A stretch of 64,000 bases of DNA from Allomyces macrogynus ATCC 38327 (GCA_000151295.1 GG745355.1:489962-553961), one strand, 5' to 3'. Positions 1 through 11,889 are shown, numbered from the stretch's first letter. The notes: generated by a model not told the origin, from the sequence alone. Program-made: numbers and translations.

Positions 1-3000
1 GGGGCCACGCTCGCAGTCGCTGGCGTCGCGGCGGTAATGGAGCCTGTCGTGGCGGTGGTTGAACCTGTCATGAGCCGCTCCGAGGACGTCGAGCCCGTGA
101 TGACGAGCGTGCTCGAGACAGTACTGGTCGAGCCGGTCGACACGGGCGCGTCCGAGGACGTGATGCTTGTCGTTCTGACGGTCGTGAGCGTCGTCGACTC
201 TGTGGTCGAGAACGTGCCGCTCGTCGAAGCCGCACTCGCTGTTTCGGCCGACTCGGTCCTGCTGCTGTCGGTGGTGCTCGAGAGAGTGCTGCTGCTGGTC
301 GAGCCCGTCGTCGTCGCGGTTTCGGTTGGCTCGCTGCTGGTACCGGAGCTCGTTGAGAGCGTGCCGCCAGTTGAGCCCGTGGCCGTCGTTTCGGTCGGCT
401 CGATGGGATTGGTCGTGCTCGAGATTGTGTCGCTGGAGGGGCTCGTCGTCGAGATTTCGGCTGTCCCGGCCGTGGTCGTGACCGCCGTTTCTGGCGCGGT
501 CGAGGAGCTGCTGAGTGTCGTCTCGAGCGCGACCGTCGAGCTGCTCGTGAGCGTCGTTTCGGATGCTGCCGTCGATCTGCTTGTGAGTGTCATTTCTGCG
601 GCTGTGGAGGTGCTGCTGCCGGTGAGCGTCGTTTCGGGCGCTTCCGTCACGGCAGTCGAACTGGTCGTTTCGGGTGCGGTTTCCGACGCGATCGTGGCAC
701 TCGCCAAAGGAGGGGTGCTAGTTGTAGTTCCGGCGCTCATCGACGCGGTTTCGCTGCCTGTCGCATCGCCGCCTGACACATCGCCGCGAATGGGAGCGGC
801 CAAGGTCGTGGCGGTTGTAGAAATGGCGGTGCTGGCAAATGGCGTCGTCGTCGCACTTGAGACTGGGGCGCGTGACTCGGTCGTCGTCGTCGGCGCGCTG
901 CTGGTCTCGGTCGGGTCAGTGCTGGCCATGGACGAGCTAGTTGTAGAGCTGGATGAAGTCGCTTCTTGCGCAGCTGACGTCGTTTGCGTTGCGCCACTGG
1001 CCTCGAGCGCCGTTGAAGAGTCTCCGGTTTCCGTTGCTGTGCTTGGCGCGTCCGTGGACGTGCCAGTGGCCAAGCTCGCCGTGTCTTGCGCGGTCAAGGA
1101 CATGGTTGGTGCAACGCTGCTTGCCTCTGGGTCGGCACTGGCCGTTGGCGTAGTACTGGTTGAGCCGGCTGGGCTCGTCGTCGTCAGCGTCGTCTCCTCT
1201 GGTGCGACCGTGCTCATCGTGGTGGCGAAGCCCGTGGACACGGAGGTGGAGCTGGCCGTTCCCGTTGTCTGGGCCGCGTCCGGGTCGGTCGTCGGCACAG
1301 TGGTGCTGGTTTCCGGCGCCATCGTCGACAGGTTGGTGGTGATGCTTGGTGCAGCCGAGCTCATGGTATCGGTAGAAATCGCAGACGCCGCAGTTGACGG
1401 TTCAGCGGTGCTGGTTTCGGGTGCGATTGACGCGTCGTCTGTGCTAGACAGTGTCGCAGTCGGAGCGCTGGAGCTGGAAAATTGGTCCGCCACGGTGCTG
1501 ATCGACGTGGACGTGGCAAAGTTGGTGACACTCGCGGTCGATCCCACCGTCGTACTCGTGGCCACGTCGCTGCTGCTTGAAGACGAGCCAGCCGTGCTGA
1601 GCAGCGTGCTCGTGGCCGCATCGGTGCTGCTCGACGAGAAGTCGGTCGTGCAGGCCAGCGTGGTTGTGGCCAAATCGCTGATGCTTGCCGTCGAATCGGT
1701 TGCCGTCGTGCTCGTGGCCATGCCGCTGGTAGCAGTCAACCAATCGACCGTGCTGGTCGGTGCGGTCGTGATTGTATCACAGGTGCTTGCCGAATCCGTG
1801 ACGGTGCCGAGGAACGAGCTGCTGGTCGCGTCGCTGGTGCTCGTGAGCGCTTCTAAATCTGGCGAACATCGAAGCGCGTCAGCGATTTGTGCACAGGCTG
1901 GCCAATGGGGAAATGCACGCACCCGACGCACTGATGCTATCGGAAGCCGTGGCCATAGGCTGGCTGGTGGACATGAAAGACTCGTCGGAACTAGTCGCCG
2001 TGAGCGTGGCCGAGACGGTCTCCTGAGAAGACGTCGTGACTTGCTCGCTGGTGGAGAAGGATGATACCGACGAGCTTGAGTCCTCCGCGGACGTGGTGTG
2101 CGCTGACGTGGTCAGGGCGTCGGTGGACGTGAACGAGGTCGATTCGTGCGTCGAGACGATGGTCGTGGGCAGGTCTGCGGTCGACGACGTGGCTAAAATC
2201 GGGAGCATGATACTTCTCGTGAGTCTCCGCACTCAAAATGAAAACGGCGATGTGATTCAGAGCGTACCGGAGCTTGTTGCAGTCGTCGATCCTGTTTCGC
2301 TCGTAGCGACGCCAGTCTCGGTGCTGGCCGCCGAATCGTTGCCAGTCGTAGAATTAATAGTTGGCGCGGCCGTGCTCGTCGCGTCAGCACTCGTGGTCGC
2401 CGTGGACGAGCTGCCCACCTCCGTGGTATGAATCGTCTCCGAAAGGGTCGTCAACGACGTTGATGCGGCACTACTGCTTTCGGGCAGGACAGGTGGGTCG
2501 GTCGTGGTGCTGGTGCTGGTGCTGGTGCTAGGGGCGGGTGTGCTTGTCGTTCCAGCGGCGCTGCTGGATGTTGTTGTCGTCCACGCGTCGCGACTGGTTC
2601 CGAGAGTCGTCAGCGAGTCGCTGCTGGCCGATGCACTGGTACTGGACGAAGCAGCCGTGCTCGCCACGTCAGCACCGCTCGTAGATGCTGCGGGAGTCGA
2701 ACTGGCCGTTTCGGTCGTCTGAACCGTGCCGTTGCTCGTCGTAGACTCGGTGCTGACCGCCGTCGCGCTGGCCAAGCCCGTCGTCACCGTCGTCTCTGAA
2801 GCAACTGAAGTTGTGGTCGGTGCGGTTGTACCGCTTGTCGGCGCGGTTGTACCGCTTGTCGGCGCGGTAGTGCCGCTTGACGGCGCGGTCGTACTGCTGC
2901 TGGTCGGTGCGGTGCTCCTACTGGTCGGCGCTGCACTGCTGCTCACGGCCGTCGTGGGGGTCGCCGTGGCGCTGGAACTTTGCGCGGCAGTCGACGCCAT

Positions 3001-3582
3001 CGACGGTGCCGCGCTGCTGCTCGTGGCGGCCGTGGTCGACGACACGACCGACGGCTTGCAGCTGCCCGCCACAAACTCCACGTTGACCAACTTGCCGGTC
3101 CCGCCGAGCTGCTCGAACACCTTCGGGAAGACCATGAGCCCCGTCGTCGCGTCCTTGGCATCGTAGAGGCCAGCAACGCGCAGGAGCGGGACCGACCGCG
3201 TCGAATCGCGCTTGTTGACGATGGCGGTCAGGCACAGGTTCTGGCAGACCTGCGAGGACAGCTGATTGGCGAGCTTGATGTTGACCTCCTTGGACAACCA
3301 CACGACGGGGTCGGCCGGGTCGTACGCGACTGTGGCCTTGCGACACGACGAGACTATTGCGGAGGGCGACGGGAAGATTGTCAGCGCGCAAAAACAACGT
3401 GACAGACGTGAGCGGCATTTTGTGGCATTATGGCCCGCGAACGTACAGAACGACGCGGTGATCGAGTTGGTCGGCGGCCCAAGCGACTCCGCGCCTTGAT
3501 ACGTGACCGGGTCGACAGCCTGAGCGGCCGTCAGCGCCGCGAGCGCCAGGAGAACCGCTGTGTAAAATATGGCGCGCGTCAT
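1..3582 (-). CDS. Secreted mucin-like Ser/Thr-rich protein, 3' end outside window
   Basis: Proposed exons on the minus strand are 3582-3447, 3353-2268, 2192-1923 and 1852 to beyond position 1, with introns of 93, 75 and 70 nt. All junction phases agree. The product starts with a signal peptide (MTRAIFYTAVLLALAALTAA), followed by a domain of about 130 residues with a few Cys. After that come roughly 900 residues almost entirely of Ser, Thr, Ala, Val and Pro, typical of an O-glycosylated stalk of a cell-surface or secreted protein. The C-terminus, and so any GPI signal, is not visible. The 93-nt first intron is a multiple of three and would read through; I removed it because the broken relative near 4.6 kb has a GTACG donor at the same place. 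No enzymatic function is recognised. Confidence 0.75.
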
Positions 3583-4231
3583 GGCGCGAATGCTCGACTT
3601 GTCCGAGATGCCTAGAAACGCAGTTCAAAGGGATCGCGTCAGTTTTCGCTTGTATCAAATCGCACAACCAACAACCAAGCGCACGATCGCCACAGAACTC
3701 GCACCGTTGCAAAGTTGCAGGGGAAGGCGACCGATAATACCGCGTGCGTTGGAGCCCCAAGGCGCGTCGTGGTTGTGGTTCGCGTGCGTGTCGTGCGCAG
3801 CAAGTGTCGGCGGACCAGGACCAGGTCGACTGATGACCGACGTGTCGAGGAAGAAGGAATGCGTGTTGCGAGTCGGGTGCCGCAGGACTCGGGAACAAGT
3901 CGTTTCCAGCGTTGGTCGCGCACAGCCGTCAAACGGGGCAGTTGAGCTTGGTGTCCTGGTGCGGGTCGTCGAACACGCAGAGCCAGAACCAAGCAACGGG
4001 GGGCGATCACGGCCAGCAGCAGCAGGACGAAGGCTCTGTGTAGTAGTGGACCCTTTGTTTCCAGCGTCACTGGCGAGGTCGCATTTCGCCCACGAGCAAA
4101 CCCGCGAGAACTTCACTTGGCCCGCATGATGGCACGCCGTGGGAACAACGAGGGTCTCCCGCCATCCAGGGCAGCGTGATGTTGACCAAGGCACCCCGAA
4201 ACTCGCATGAATGAAAGGGGGGCGATGACAA
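3583..4231. other. Upstream region of the mucin-like gene, no supported gene
   Basis: Overlapping open frames exist on both strands. One minus-strand frame (4070-3639) starts with a hydrophobic, signal-like stretch and then becomes Arg/Thr-rich without recognisable domains. I see no splice pattern or homology that supports a gene. The segment most likely holds the promoter of the gene starting at 3582. Confidence 0.4.
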
Positions 4232-4740
4232 TTATTGATTCCGAAAAAGAGAAGACAGAGAGAAAAGATGTCTATCGTGGGTGCAAAGAAGCAAACAAAA
4301 GGGCATGCGATCAAGGCTCGTCCTTTGTCCGTCCGCCCTTTGCGCGGTCCAAAAAAAACCAATATCACGTTGGGGCCGTTCTGCCAGTGCAGCGGCGGCG
4401 GCGGCGGCGGCGTCGTCGTGGTTGTGCTCGGTTTCGTACTGGGCTTTCAGAGACACCCACACGGCCGGGTCCGCTGCGTCGTAGTGCAGAACCGCGTGTT
4501 GCGGCACGACGATACTGGTGGAGAGTGGAGCAAGAGGGAGAGGGCAATCGTCAGACATGCTCGGCGGCTGGGTGCAGTGCGCGGGACAAGAAAAACGTAC
4601 AGTACGACGCGATGCTCAGTTTCTTCGGTGGCGCGAGTGTCGCGGCTTTGTGCGCGTTGGACGCGTCCGCAAATACCGCGGCCGCGAGCAATACGAGAGC
4701 CAGAGCCGCCGCGGCAGTGGCATAACACACAACATGGTGC
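4232..4740 (-). pseudogene. Broken relative of the mucin-like gene (N-terminal part only)
   Basis: Read on the minus strand, this piece has an Ala/Leu-rich signal-like segment with no ATG in its own frame. A GTACG donor follows at the position equivalent to the first intron of the mucin-like gene downstream, and after it a stretch matching that gene (YDAADPAVWVSL here, YDPADPVVWLSK there). The match then stops and the frame runs into a short Ala tract, encoded by a GGC/GCC run at about 4391-4412, and soon a stop. No Ser/Thr-rich stalk follows. The missing start, the frame disagreement around the splice junction and the loss of the rest suggest a decayed tandem duplicate in the same orientation as its neighbour. 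Confidence 0.4.
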
Positions 4741-5039
4741 TGTAATTGGTGCCGGACAACGGTCTGAAAGAGAAAGCGAGCACGAAACTCGTCAGTTTTC
4801 TGCTAGACCAAGCCGACCCGATTGCGCTGTTGTTGCAGAGGGCACGTACGGCCGCAAATGGACGCGATGCGCGGGTGCCGTGGTCCCAGAACACGGTGAC
4901 AATTGTCGCCATTACGTACATGCGCCCAGACACCACTTCGCAACCGGTCAGTCGGCTGTGGTAATGAACGGTCCTGGCCGCGAGGCGCTCACACAACACA
5001 AAGGGCATCACAACATGGCCGTACTGTTCCTCGATCAGC

Positions 5040-5413
5040 TGAAGCACCATACTTTGCGCGCGTCCTGCAGGACCGTGCCTGCAAGCGCAAGCCGTTGGGG
5101 GCCACTGCGGTTGTCAGCTTGGCACGCGATTTGTTGGTGTCAGCTCCAAAATGACCACGACACTGCGCGACACGAACACACGGAGCCACACCACTATCTC
5201 GACCGTGCAATTTGTCGCGAGCGGCGCGCACCTTGGCCACTGCGCACACAGTCGCGTGGTAAGCCCCCATCCGATCCGCATCACCATGTCATCGACCATC
5301 CATGTGAGCCGCTCAGGCGTAAACTTCGTGGAGCACATGGGATTCGGCGCATACTTGAAATTCGATTCATTGGGACGGCACACTGCCGGTTCTGTTCGTG
5401 ACCAGGCCAGCAC
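5040..5413 (-). pseudogene. Possible relic of a Tctex-1-type dynein light chain
   Basis: Minus-strand frames contain pieces that resemble a Tctex-1 fold in the right order. The first is a helix-like piece (KFTPERLTWMVDDMVMRI), then a segment ending in a hydrophobic strand (SVVVILELTPTN). After a frame change comes a strand pair with a GLRLQARSC motif and a later CVV. The two halves lie in different frames with no convincing intron of normal size between them, and a stop follows at once. If real, it was a subunit of cytoplasmic or axonemal dynein and is now non-functional. The similarity is by eye only. Confidence 0.28.
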
Positions 5414-5719
5414 ATTCGGTCACAGGCACGACTCTCATCGATTCGACACTGGCGACAGGACCGAGCTGCAAACAGCAGAGGTGGTCCTGGTGCGGAGACC
5501 TGGCCAGCTCGTCGAAAGTCCGAAGGGCGTGTTTGGACGGAAGGATGGCATTGGACCGCAGATGGTCATGACAAACGCTTGATGATGGGCATAGATGCGA
5601 GAGATACCAGGCGAGGCCAGCGCAGACTTAACTGCTGGTTGCTGTTGCAACGCTGAGCACGAGTCGATGTTCGTTGTGATCAATGGCCGACAAGTTGCAC
5701 CAAGTTGCAGCGTCACTTG

Positions 5720-6383
5720 AATGATGGGTAAGGCTGGTCATGATCGCGCTGCCGCGTGGAGAGTGGCAGAGCATATGATGGATCATGTCTTGGCCAGAAT
5801 ATTTTTGAAAGGGTGCTCTGATCGTTTATCGAGCTTCAACAAGCTGGGCCGCGTTAAGACCGCACGCGCACGTACGACTAGGCTACGGCAGGCATGAAGC
5901 GTCGTTCTCGGCCCGGTCTCCAATTGTAATCGTATATCAAAAGTTCACACGGGATACGTCGCGAATTGGTAGAGAAAGGCTGCCCCGATGGCCGCGAGGT
6001 GCTGGTTAGTAACGCTCTTGAAAAGGCATTCTTTGCCACACCACACTTGAAGCAGCCGTACACTCCGACAGCGGACCAAGCAGCAGCGGCGCGATTTTGA
6101 TTCGTGAGTACATTTGGTCATTGCAACATACGAAGAAGGGTGGAGAGACAAAACAGAAAATGTAAAAAAGCGCAAGGCAAAGGTGGAAAACGGGAATCAG
6201 AGTGATGGTACAGAACAACAACGACAAACAACGATGGAAGGAGAGCAAATAGAGCATCGGACGGATTTTAGGGTGGAGAAGACCCGGATCAGTGCTGCAA
6301 TGACGCTTTGGCGGCCCAAGTGGACGATCGACTAACCGAAACAAGGTCCCCGCTGGGGGGGGGGGGGGGGTCGACGGCCGTGC
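5720..6383. other. Intergenic region with a G16 tract
   Basis: Only short, AT-richer open frames without recognisable content are seen here. A run of 16 G lies at 6355-6370, just downstream of the glycosyltransferase stop on the minus strand, so it is a C-run on that gene's sense strand. Confidence 0.5.
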
Positions 6384-8429
6384 TCACGATGATGGCACGA
6401 TCACGCCGTACCGTTCCTCGAGCAGTCGCGCCGCCGCGTCGCGCGCATCCTGCAGAACCGCCAATGTGCGTTTTTCGTCCACCGCCGACGGCCTCACGCG
6501 CAGACCACTAGCGGCGGACGGCTCAGCTGCCGCTTCGCGGTACGGCGGCGGCGGAGTCCGCGACCCGGTGCCGTCGTCGCTCGACCAGTTCCCGCTCCCA
6601 TCTTCATCTTCGTGACCGACCACACTCGAAGCGGCGACACGTGCTTGGTCCCGACCCGGTTCCTCCTTGGCCATGATATGCGGCGGCACAAACCCACTCA
6701 ACCACGCGACCACCTCCCCCGCACCATCCTCGCGCACGATCCGCTCTTTCGCCGCGAGCGCGGCCGTTTGGTACTTCCCGACCCGGTCGACGAGCACTTC
6801 CCAGATCATCTTCCCCAACTTCTCAGCCGTGAGCTTCGTATACCGCACAGGTTTCGGCGCACACCCGAGCTTATGCACTCGGTCCGCCCAGAACGGCTGG
6901 TCGACGGCGCACGGCGTGATGACCGACGGCACCCCCGCGGCCAATGCGGCCATGGCGGTACCCGCCCCACCGTGGTGCACGATCACACGGCACAGCGGGA
7001 AGAGAATCGCGTGCGGTTCAGCCGTGACAGGGATTAGGTCTTCGGGCGCGAGTTCGGCCAAGCGCGCGAAGGCGGTGCCGTAGGGCGTCGTATCGGGCGC
7101 GATACCGCCAGCATAGACAACGAGGCGCGGAGTTGGGGACCGGGCGGCGGCGGCGCGGGTGACGAGGGCCGCGTGCAGGCCGCGGATCAGCGGCAGGAAC
7201 GACGGGAGCACGCAGACGGGCATGCTGCCGAACCCGACGTAGATAATTGGGCGGCGGCGGCCGCGGGAGTCACGTGCGGTCCGGCGTAAAAACGTAGCGA
7301 GGTTCGGGGACAGGGTCGCGGGCGACGCTGCTCGCGCAGGTGCGGGCGTCTGGTACATGAGATGCCCCTGGAACGCGGTCGCGTGCGGTGGCCAGTCGGC
7401 CGGGACGCGGCATAGCGTCGGGGACATGGCGAAAAAGTGCGGCATCTTGCGCAGGTCGCGCCAGTAGGCCCAGAACGACGGCCACATGCGCACGTGCGCG
7501 GCGCGGCAGCATCCTTGGATGAGCGATGCAAGGAACAGCCAGAAGAGGAGCTCTCGGACAAGGAACGAGATCCAGTGCATCCACCCGAAGACGAGCGTCG
7601 GGCGACCGGCCAGCGGCATCGGAAATTGGGTCGTTGGGTGCACGCACGGGAACGTGGCGAGCGAGACGACGGTCGGCGGCGTGCGGCGGCCGGGCGGGAC
7701 GCGGCGTGCCAGGAGAGCGCCCTGCATGTTGCTCAAGACGCCGCACACGACGAGATCAGCTTTGCGCGTGTGGTCGAGAATCTCGTCCATTTGCTCGACA
7801 AGCGGCGGCGTGAAGCGGCGCATGATGGCGAGCAACGCGCGCGGACTGCTTGACAGGAGTGCCGACGCGAAAAACGAAGAGGGTCGCGTACTGCTCTCCT
7901 CAGGCGCGCGAATCGAGCAGAATTGGATGCCTTGGTGCTGCCCGATCCATGGAGCAAAGTCGGGCGGGGCCAAGATTGAGAGGCGCAGCGTGCCTGGTAC
8001 CGATGCATCGCGCAAGGCCAGTGCGGCCGCGAGAACGGGCTGAACGTCGCCCCGCGAGCCGAGAGCGAGGAACGCGACGTGGTACGGACTTGATGTGGGG
8101 CCGCGCGTTGCGGTAGTCACACCAACTTGAGCAATTTCATCGGCAAGTGTGCGCGATGGACGCGACGGGCGGGCTCTCGACCTCGACGTGGCGGCAGCAG
8201 CCGTTGGCGGCGTGCGCTCCGCTCGAGCACGGTCGTTCCTCATCATCATCATCACCGCCGGGTTCAACTTGGCGCGCGGCAGGGATCGGACGGGTCCAGG
8301 GAGAGCGGGCACGGGCGCTGCTCTTGGTCGATTGTTCAGAGCAGCGGCGGGCTGTGTGCAACGCGGAACGGCAAGACCCAAGTCGCCACACAGCGGCCAG
8401 GCGCCTGCCCGGATCGGCGCCTGTGCCAC
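6384..8429 (-). CDS. UDP-glycosyltransferase (sterol-glucosyltransferase-like, GT1/GT28 fold)
   Basis: A single open frame of 681 codons. After a disordered Arg/Pro-rich N-terminus, the Rossmann start appears at about residue 115 (VAFLALGSRGDVQPVLAAAL), the usual beginning of sterol 3-beta-glucosyltransferases and related GT28-type N-domains. The C-domain has a GFGSMP turn and the nucleotide-sugar-binding signature HHGGAGTAMAALAAGVPSV followed by DQPFWADRV. A hydrophobic segment near residues 280-310 may dock the protein on membranes. It probably transfers glucose from a UDP-sugar to a lipid such as a sterol; the acceptor cannot be read from sequence. No PH or GRAM domain as in Atg26 is seen. 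The true start could be the Met cluster at 8252. It diverges from QTRT2, with a shared upstream region of about 0.4-0.55 kb. Confidence 0.85.
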   Translation of the reverse strand: MAQAPIRAGAWPLCGDLGLAVPRCTQPAAALNNRPRAAPVPALPGPVRSLPRAKLNPAVMMMMRNDRARAERTPPTAAAATSRSRARPSRPSRTLADEIAQVGVTTATRGPTSSPYHVAFLALGSRGDVQPVLAAALALRDASVPGTLRLSILAPPDFAPWIGQHQGIQFCSIRAPEESSTRPSSFFASALLSSSPRALLAIMRRFTPPLVEQMDEILDHTRKADLVVCGVLSNMQGALLARRVPPGRRTPPTVVSLATFPCVHPTTQFPMPLAGRPTLVFGWMHWISFLVRELLFWLFLASLIQGCCRAAHVRMWPSFWAYWRDLRKMPHFFAMSPTLCRVPADWPPHATAFQGHLMYQTPAPARAASPATLSPNLATFLRRTARDSRGRRRPIIYVGFGSMPVCVLPSFLPLIRGLHAALVTRAAAARSPTPRLVVYAGGIAPDTTPYGTAFARLAELAPEDLIPVTAEPHAILFPLCRVIVHHGGAGTAMAALAAGVPSVITPCAVDQPFWADRVHKLGCAPKPVRYTKLTAEKLGKMIWEVLVDRVGKYQTAALAAKERIVREDGAGEVVAWLSGFVPPHIMAKEEPGRDQARVAASSVVGHEDEDGSGNWSSDDGTGSRTPPPPYREAAAEPSAASGLRVRPSAVDEKRTLAVLQDARDAAARLLEERYGVIVPSS

Positions 8430-8810
8430 TGCGAAACCGAACGAAACCTGCGAAACCTACGAAACCGCCCGAAACCTCCGAAACTGTTCTCGCGCCGCGT
8501 GAAGCATCTGCTGCTTGAGCCAGAGTGAGGCAGACCGACGTGGTGAGCTGCCACATCCGTCGTTAACGTCAAATTCGACCACCGCTAGTCCACCCCGCTG
8601 ATCGCGCTCGCCGACGACACGACAACACAACGACCGACCGCGACGACGTCGACGACGCTGGCCGCCATGGCGTCGTGCACCCCACCGGAATCTTTCTGCA
8701 GCAGATCAAGCGCCTGCGCTGGAGGACCTGACGGCCCCTCGAGCGCCACCGACTTTCCCACTTCCAAGAACACCGACCCGGCGACCGCACCTGCAAGCTA
8801 TTCGCCGACC

Positions 8811-10489
8811 ATGACCTCGATCTCGTTTGCACTGCGCTCGGCCCAAGCCTCCTCGTCTCTACGCCGTGGCACCCTGACGCTCACGCGGCGCGCGGTCCCT
8901 GGCCCGACTCCCGTCCCCACTCCGGCACCTATCACGGCCAAACGCCGCGCGAATCCGGACGCCGGCAACGCCGGCACGCACGACCCCGCGCTCGCCGCGG
9001 ACCCGACCGGCTCCCACTTTATCTCGGAGCGCGAGCGCGCCACCTCGTCCCTGTCCACCACGATCGAGTCGCCCACACTGCTCATTTCCTCGCGCCGCCT
9101 GCTCGTGCCGCACCTGACCATGGACGTGCTCTCTACCGTCCTGCCGCACGCGACCATCGCCGACGTTCCCGTGGAAGCCAGTTTCCGCGACTTGCCCTCT
9201 TCAACGTTCCCCGGGGCACTGCGGTCGTTTGCGAATTGGGGCAGCCAGTTTACGCTGTGGTCGGCGCGCGACGTGGCCGTACCATTCCCCGCGACTGCGC
9301 GCCACGGCAAGGACTTTGTGCAGATGCGGACTGACGCGGGCCTGATTAAAGTGACGGGCAAGGATTTCATGGAGGCGGCCGCGCGGTGGCGGCCGGATCT
9401 GGTCGCTGTACCCGCACATGTGTTGAATGCGAAGGGACTGTCAAGCAAGGCAGCGTCGCGCGCAGTGGAGCGCACGGTCGCGATGCTCGATGAGTGTTTG
9501 GCGGTGCACGAGACGTTGCCGGTACGTTTTGGGCTATGCGTGTAGAGTGGAGCTATTGTGACTGATATCTGTTACTGTGGAATAGAACCCGCCACCGGTC
9601 CTCGCTACGATCACCGGCACTTCCCCGACCCTCCTCGAATCCTGCGCCCAAAAGGTCGCAACCCACGCCGCCGATAAGGTCGCGGGCTACGTCCTCGACT
9701 CGCCCGTCGCCGATCTCACCCCCGCCGCTTCAGCACTTGCACCCACTGCATGGCGGTACGCAGCCAGCTGTCTGACGCCCGACGCCATGGTGCGCAACCT
9801 GCACGTCGCCGACGCGTTCCCGAGCGCGCTCGCGTACGTGCTCGCCGGGCACGGGTATGCGCTGCACGTCGACTGGGCGCAGCCCGAACAGTGTGCGGTG
9901 GACCATTTGGCGGATGCCGACCGGCACCGCACGAGCAAGGCGCCGCTCAGGGACGGGTGCAGCTGCTGGGCGTGCCAGCGGCATAACCGCGCGTATGTCT
10001 ACCATTTGCTCGATTGCCATGAGATGCTCGGGTGGACGTTGCTCACGATGTACGTCCGCGTTCCTTCCTGAAGCCGCTTCGCGCGGACCTTGAACACTCA
10101 CTCTGTTCGCGTCTAGCCACAACCTCCATCAACTCGACCACTTCCTCGCCGCGATCCGCACCGCCATCGACACGCTCCCCGCGGCCGATATCGAGCACCA
10201 GCGCGCGCACTTCCTCGCCACGTGGGACGCGAACATCGCGCCGCAAATTACCGAGATCCTCGAGGCCATTTGGACGGACCGCGGGCGGTCGGCGACGCCG
10301 TCGCTCGATCACGGCAGTATGCCGTCGCTCGTCATGGGCAAGCCGACTGCCGGGTCGGTCAAGCTCGGCACGACTGCGGCGAACGGGGTCGTTGGGGAGA
10401 AGGAGACGAAGAAACGGCCGCGGTCGCCGGTGCGGGAGGCGGAGGGGGTGGAGGGGGAGAGGCCGGCCAAGCGACAGGAGAAGGAGTAG
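8811..10489 (+). CDS. QTRT2: Queuine tRNA-ribosyltransferase accessory subunit 2
   Basis: Three exons: 8811-9521, 9586-10049 and 10117-10489. The introns are 64 and 67 nt and the phases agree. The product resembles the non-catalytic QTRT2 subunit that pairs with QTRT1 to exchange guanine for queuine at position 34 of GUN-anticodon tRNAs, at the mitochondrial surface in animals. The TGT-type zinc site is visible as CSCWAC, followed about 25 residues later by the His of MIHN (created by the second splice). The C-terminus is Lys/Arg/Glu-rich and disordered. I start at the Met of MTSISFAL because the family homology begins there; an in-frame upstream Met lies at 8667. Queuine is salvaged, so the gene implies uptake from food or bacteria. 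Confidence 0.88.
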
Positions 10490-10649
10490 GGAGCGAGAAG
10501 TGGGGTGTTGCGATGCGGTGTGGGGCGATGAATTTTTGCACGATTTTTCCAACACGAATCGTTCCTTGCCCTCCTGCACGACAAGTAAGGCAGCGCAAAT
10601 ACGTTTTTCTATCCTTCAGTTCCACGACCCCAGTCCATTCAGTCCTTCC

Positions 10650-11616
10650 CTACACGCCCGCGCCCGGCGCACTCCACCCCGACGACGCCGCGGCTCCACC
10701 CTCCTCCAACCCACCCGCATAACTCCCACCCGCCGTTCCCGGCGGCGTCTCATCCAAGCCCTCCACGCCCGTGTACCTCTCCTTATCAAACACGAGCGGC
10801 GACGGCTCCATCCCCGCCGCCGCCGCCGCTGTTGTCGTTGCGATCCGCAGCGGCACAGTCGCGGACCCGGGCGGGCTCATAAACACGGCGCGCGCCGACG
10901 CGGTATTGTTGTAGTTGACGAGTGATTTCGGGCGACGGTCGAGGATCGTCGGGCGGGACGCAAGCGGGATGCCGCTTGGGGCGCCGAGGGCGGCACCGAT
11001 GGGGCCGGGCGCGGGTAAGAGCGGCGGGTCCGGAGCGACCAGGGGGGAGGTGGGTGGAGAGAGGAGGTACGCGAGCGTCATTTGCGAGATGGCCGAGAGG
11101 GAGATGTGGCGCCACGGGATCGGGTCGTCGAGGTCGAGCGCTGTGGTTGGAGGTAAATAGGATCAGGTGCGGTGTGGTGGAGTGGAGAGCGGTGAGAGAA
11201 CGCATACGTACCGTGCAAGAGATCGTTCTTGGCGAGCGTACGGCCGAGGATGGCGACGAGGTAATCCGTTGCGCGTTCCTTTTCAGCCAACTTGATCCAC
11301 CACAACGACCGCGATCAGCCCCTCGTTGCTCCCTCCACCAGGAACTCATGAAGACGCACCTCCGGGCACACATCCTCGCAAGGAAAACGTCTGCGGGAAT
11401 GACGCGAATCTCGCCGCGGCTGTTGGCGAGCTCGAGCACGCCCAACGTGCGCGGACGGGCCAGGACGGCCTGCACTTGGTTCTTGGTGACGGCCGCCTGT
11501 GCGTCGATCATGGCCTTGGACCATTGCGCCTTGGCGGCGACGGCGCGGTCAAGCACGTGGATAATCATGCAGTCGGTCGCGGAGACGGAGAGGCCGGAGG
11601 AGTCTGGGTCGGCCAT
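10650..11616 (-). CDS. Unknown protein, at least three exons, one junction unresolved
   Basis: I do not recognise this gene. The first exon starts at 11616 (MADPDSSGLSVSATDC) and encodes helical sequence through GVLELANSRGEIRVIPADV. A later exon carries KLAEKERATDYLVAILGRTL; it is joined across an intron with GTACGT donor and CACAG acceptor to HALDLDDPIPWRHISLSAIS, followed by a Pro/Ala-rich disordered tail to the stop at 10650. Between the first and second parts a 69-nt GTGCGT...AAG intron fits in length, but the phase is off by one. Either a small extra exon or a one-base sequence error lies near 11375-11400. The gene is convergent with QTRT2, 160 nt apart. Confidence 0.55.
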
Positions 11617-11889
11617 GATCGCAGGTACGGTCGAGCAAAGAAGTGCGCAGGAGAAAAGACTTCTTGGCCGGTCTGGGCAGGGCGACTGGTGCGGAGGGCT
11701 GTTGGCGGAAGGATTGCAATACGTTGCGAGGACTGAAGTGCGCGAGGAAAAGAGTGTGCATGGCAGCTCAGGCAAGGGAGCGCAAGGGAAGTTGATCACA
11801 AGCAGTCGCAAGCAGTCCCAAGCAGTCGCAAGCAATCAGATGAATGCATCGCGAAGTAAACACATGTGATTGATTTGGACCACCGCTTA

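Noticed and set aside
37..2064. 675-codon plus-strand open frame rich in Val
   Set aside because: It is the antisense of the Ser/Thr codons of the mucin-like gene. Those codons read backwards give few stops. The minus strand has the signal peptide and phase-consistent introns.
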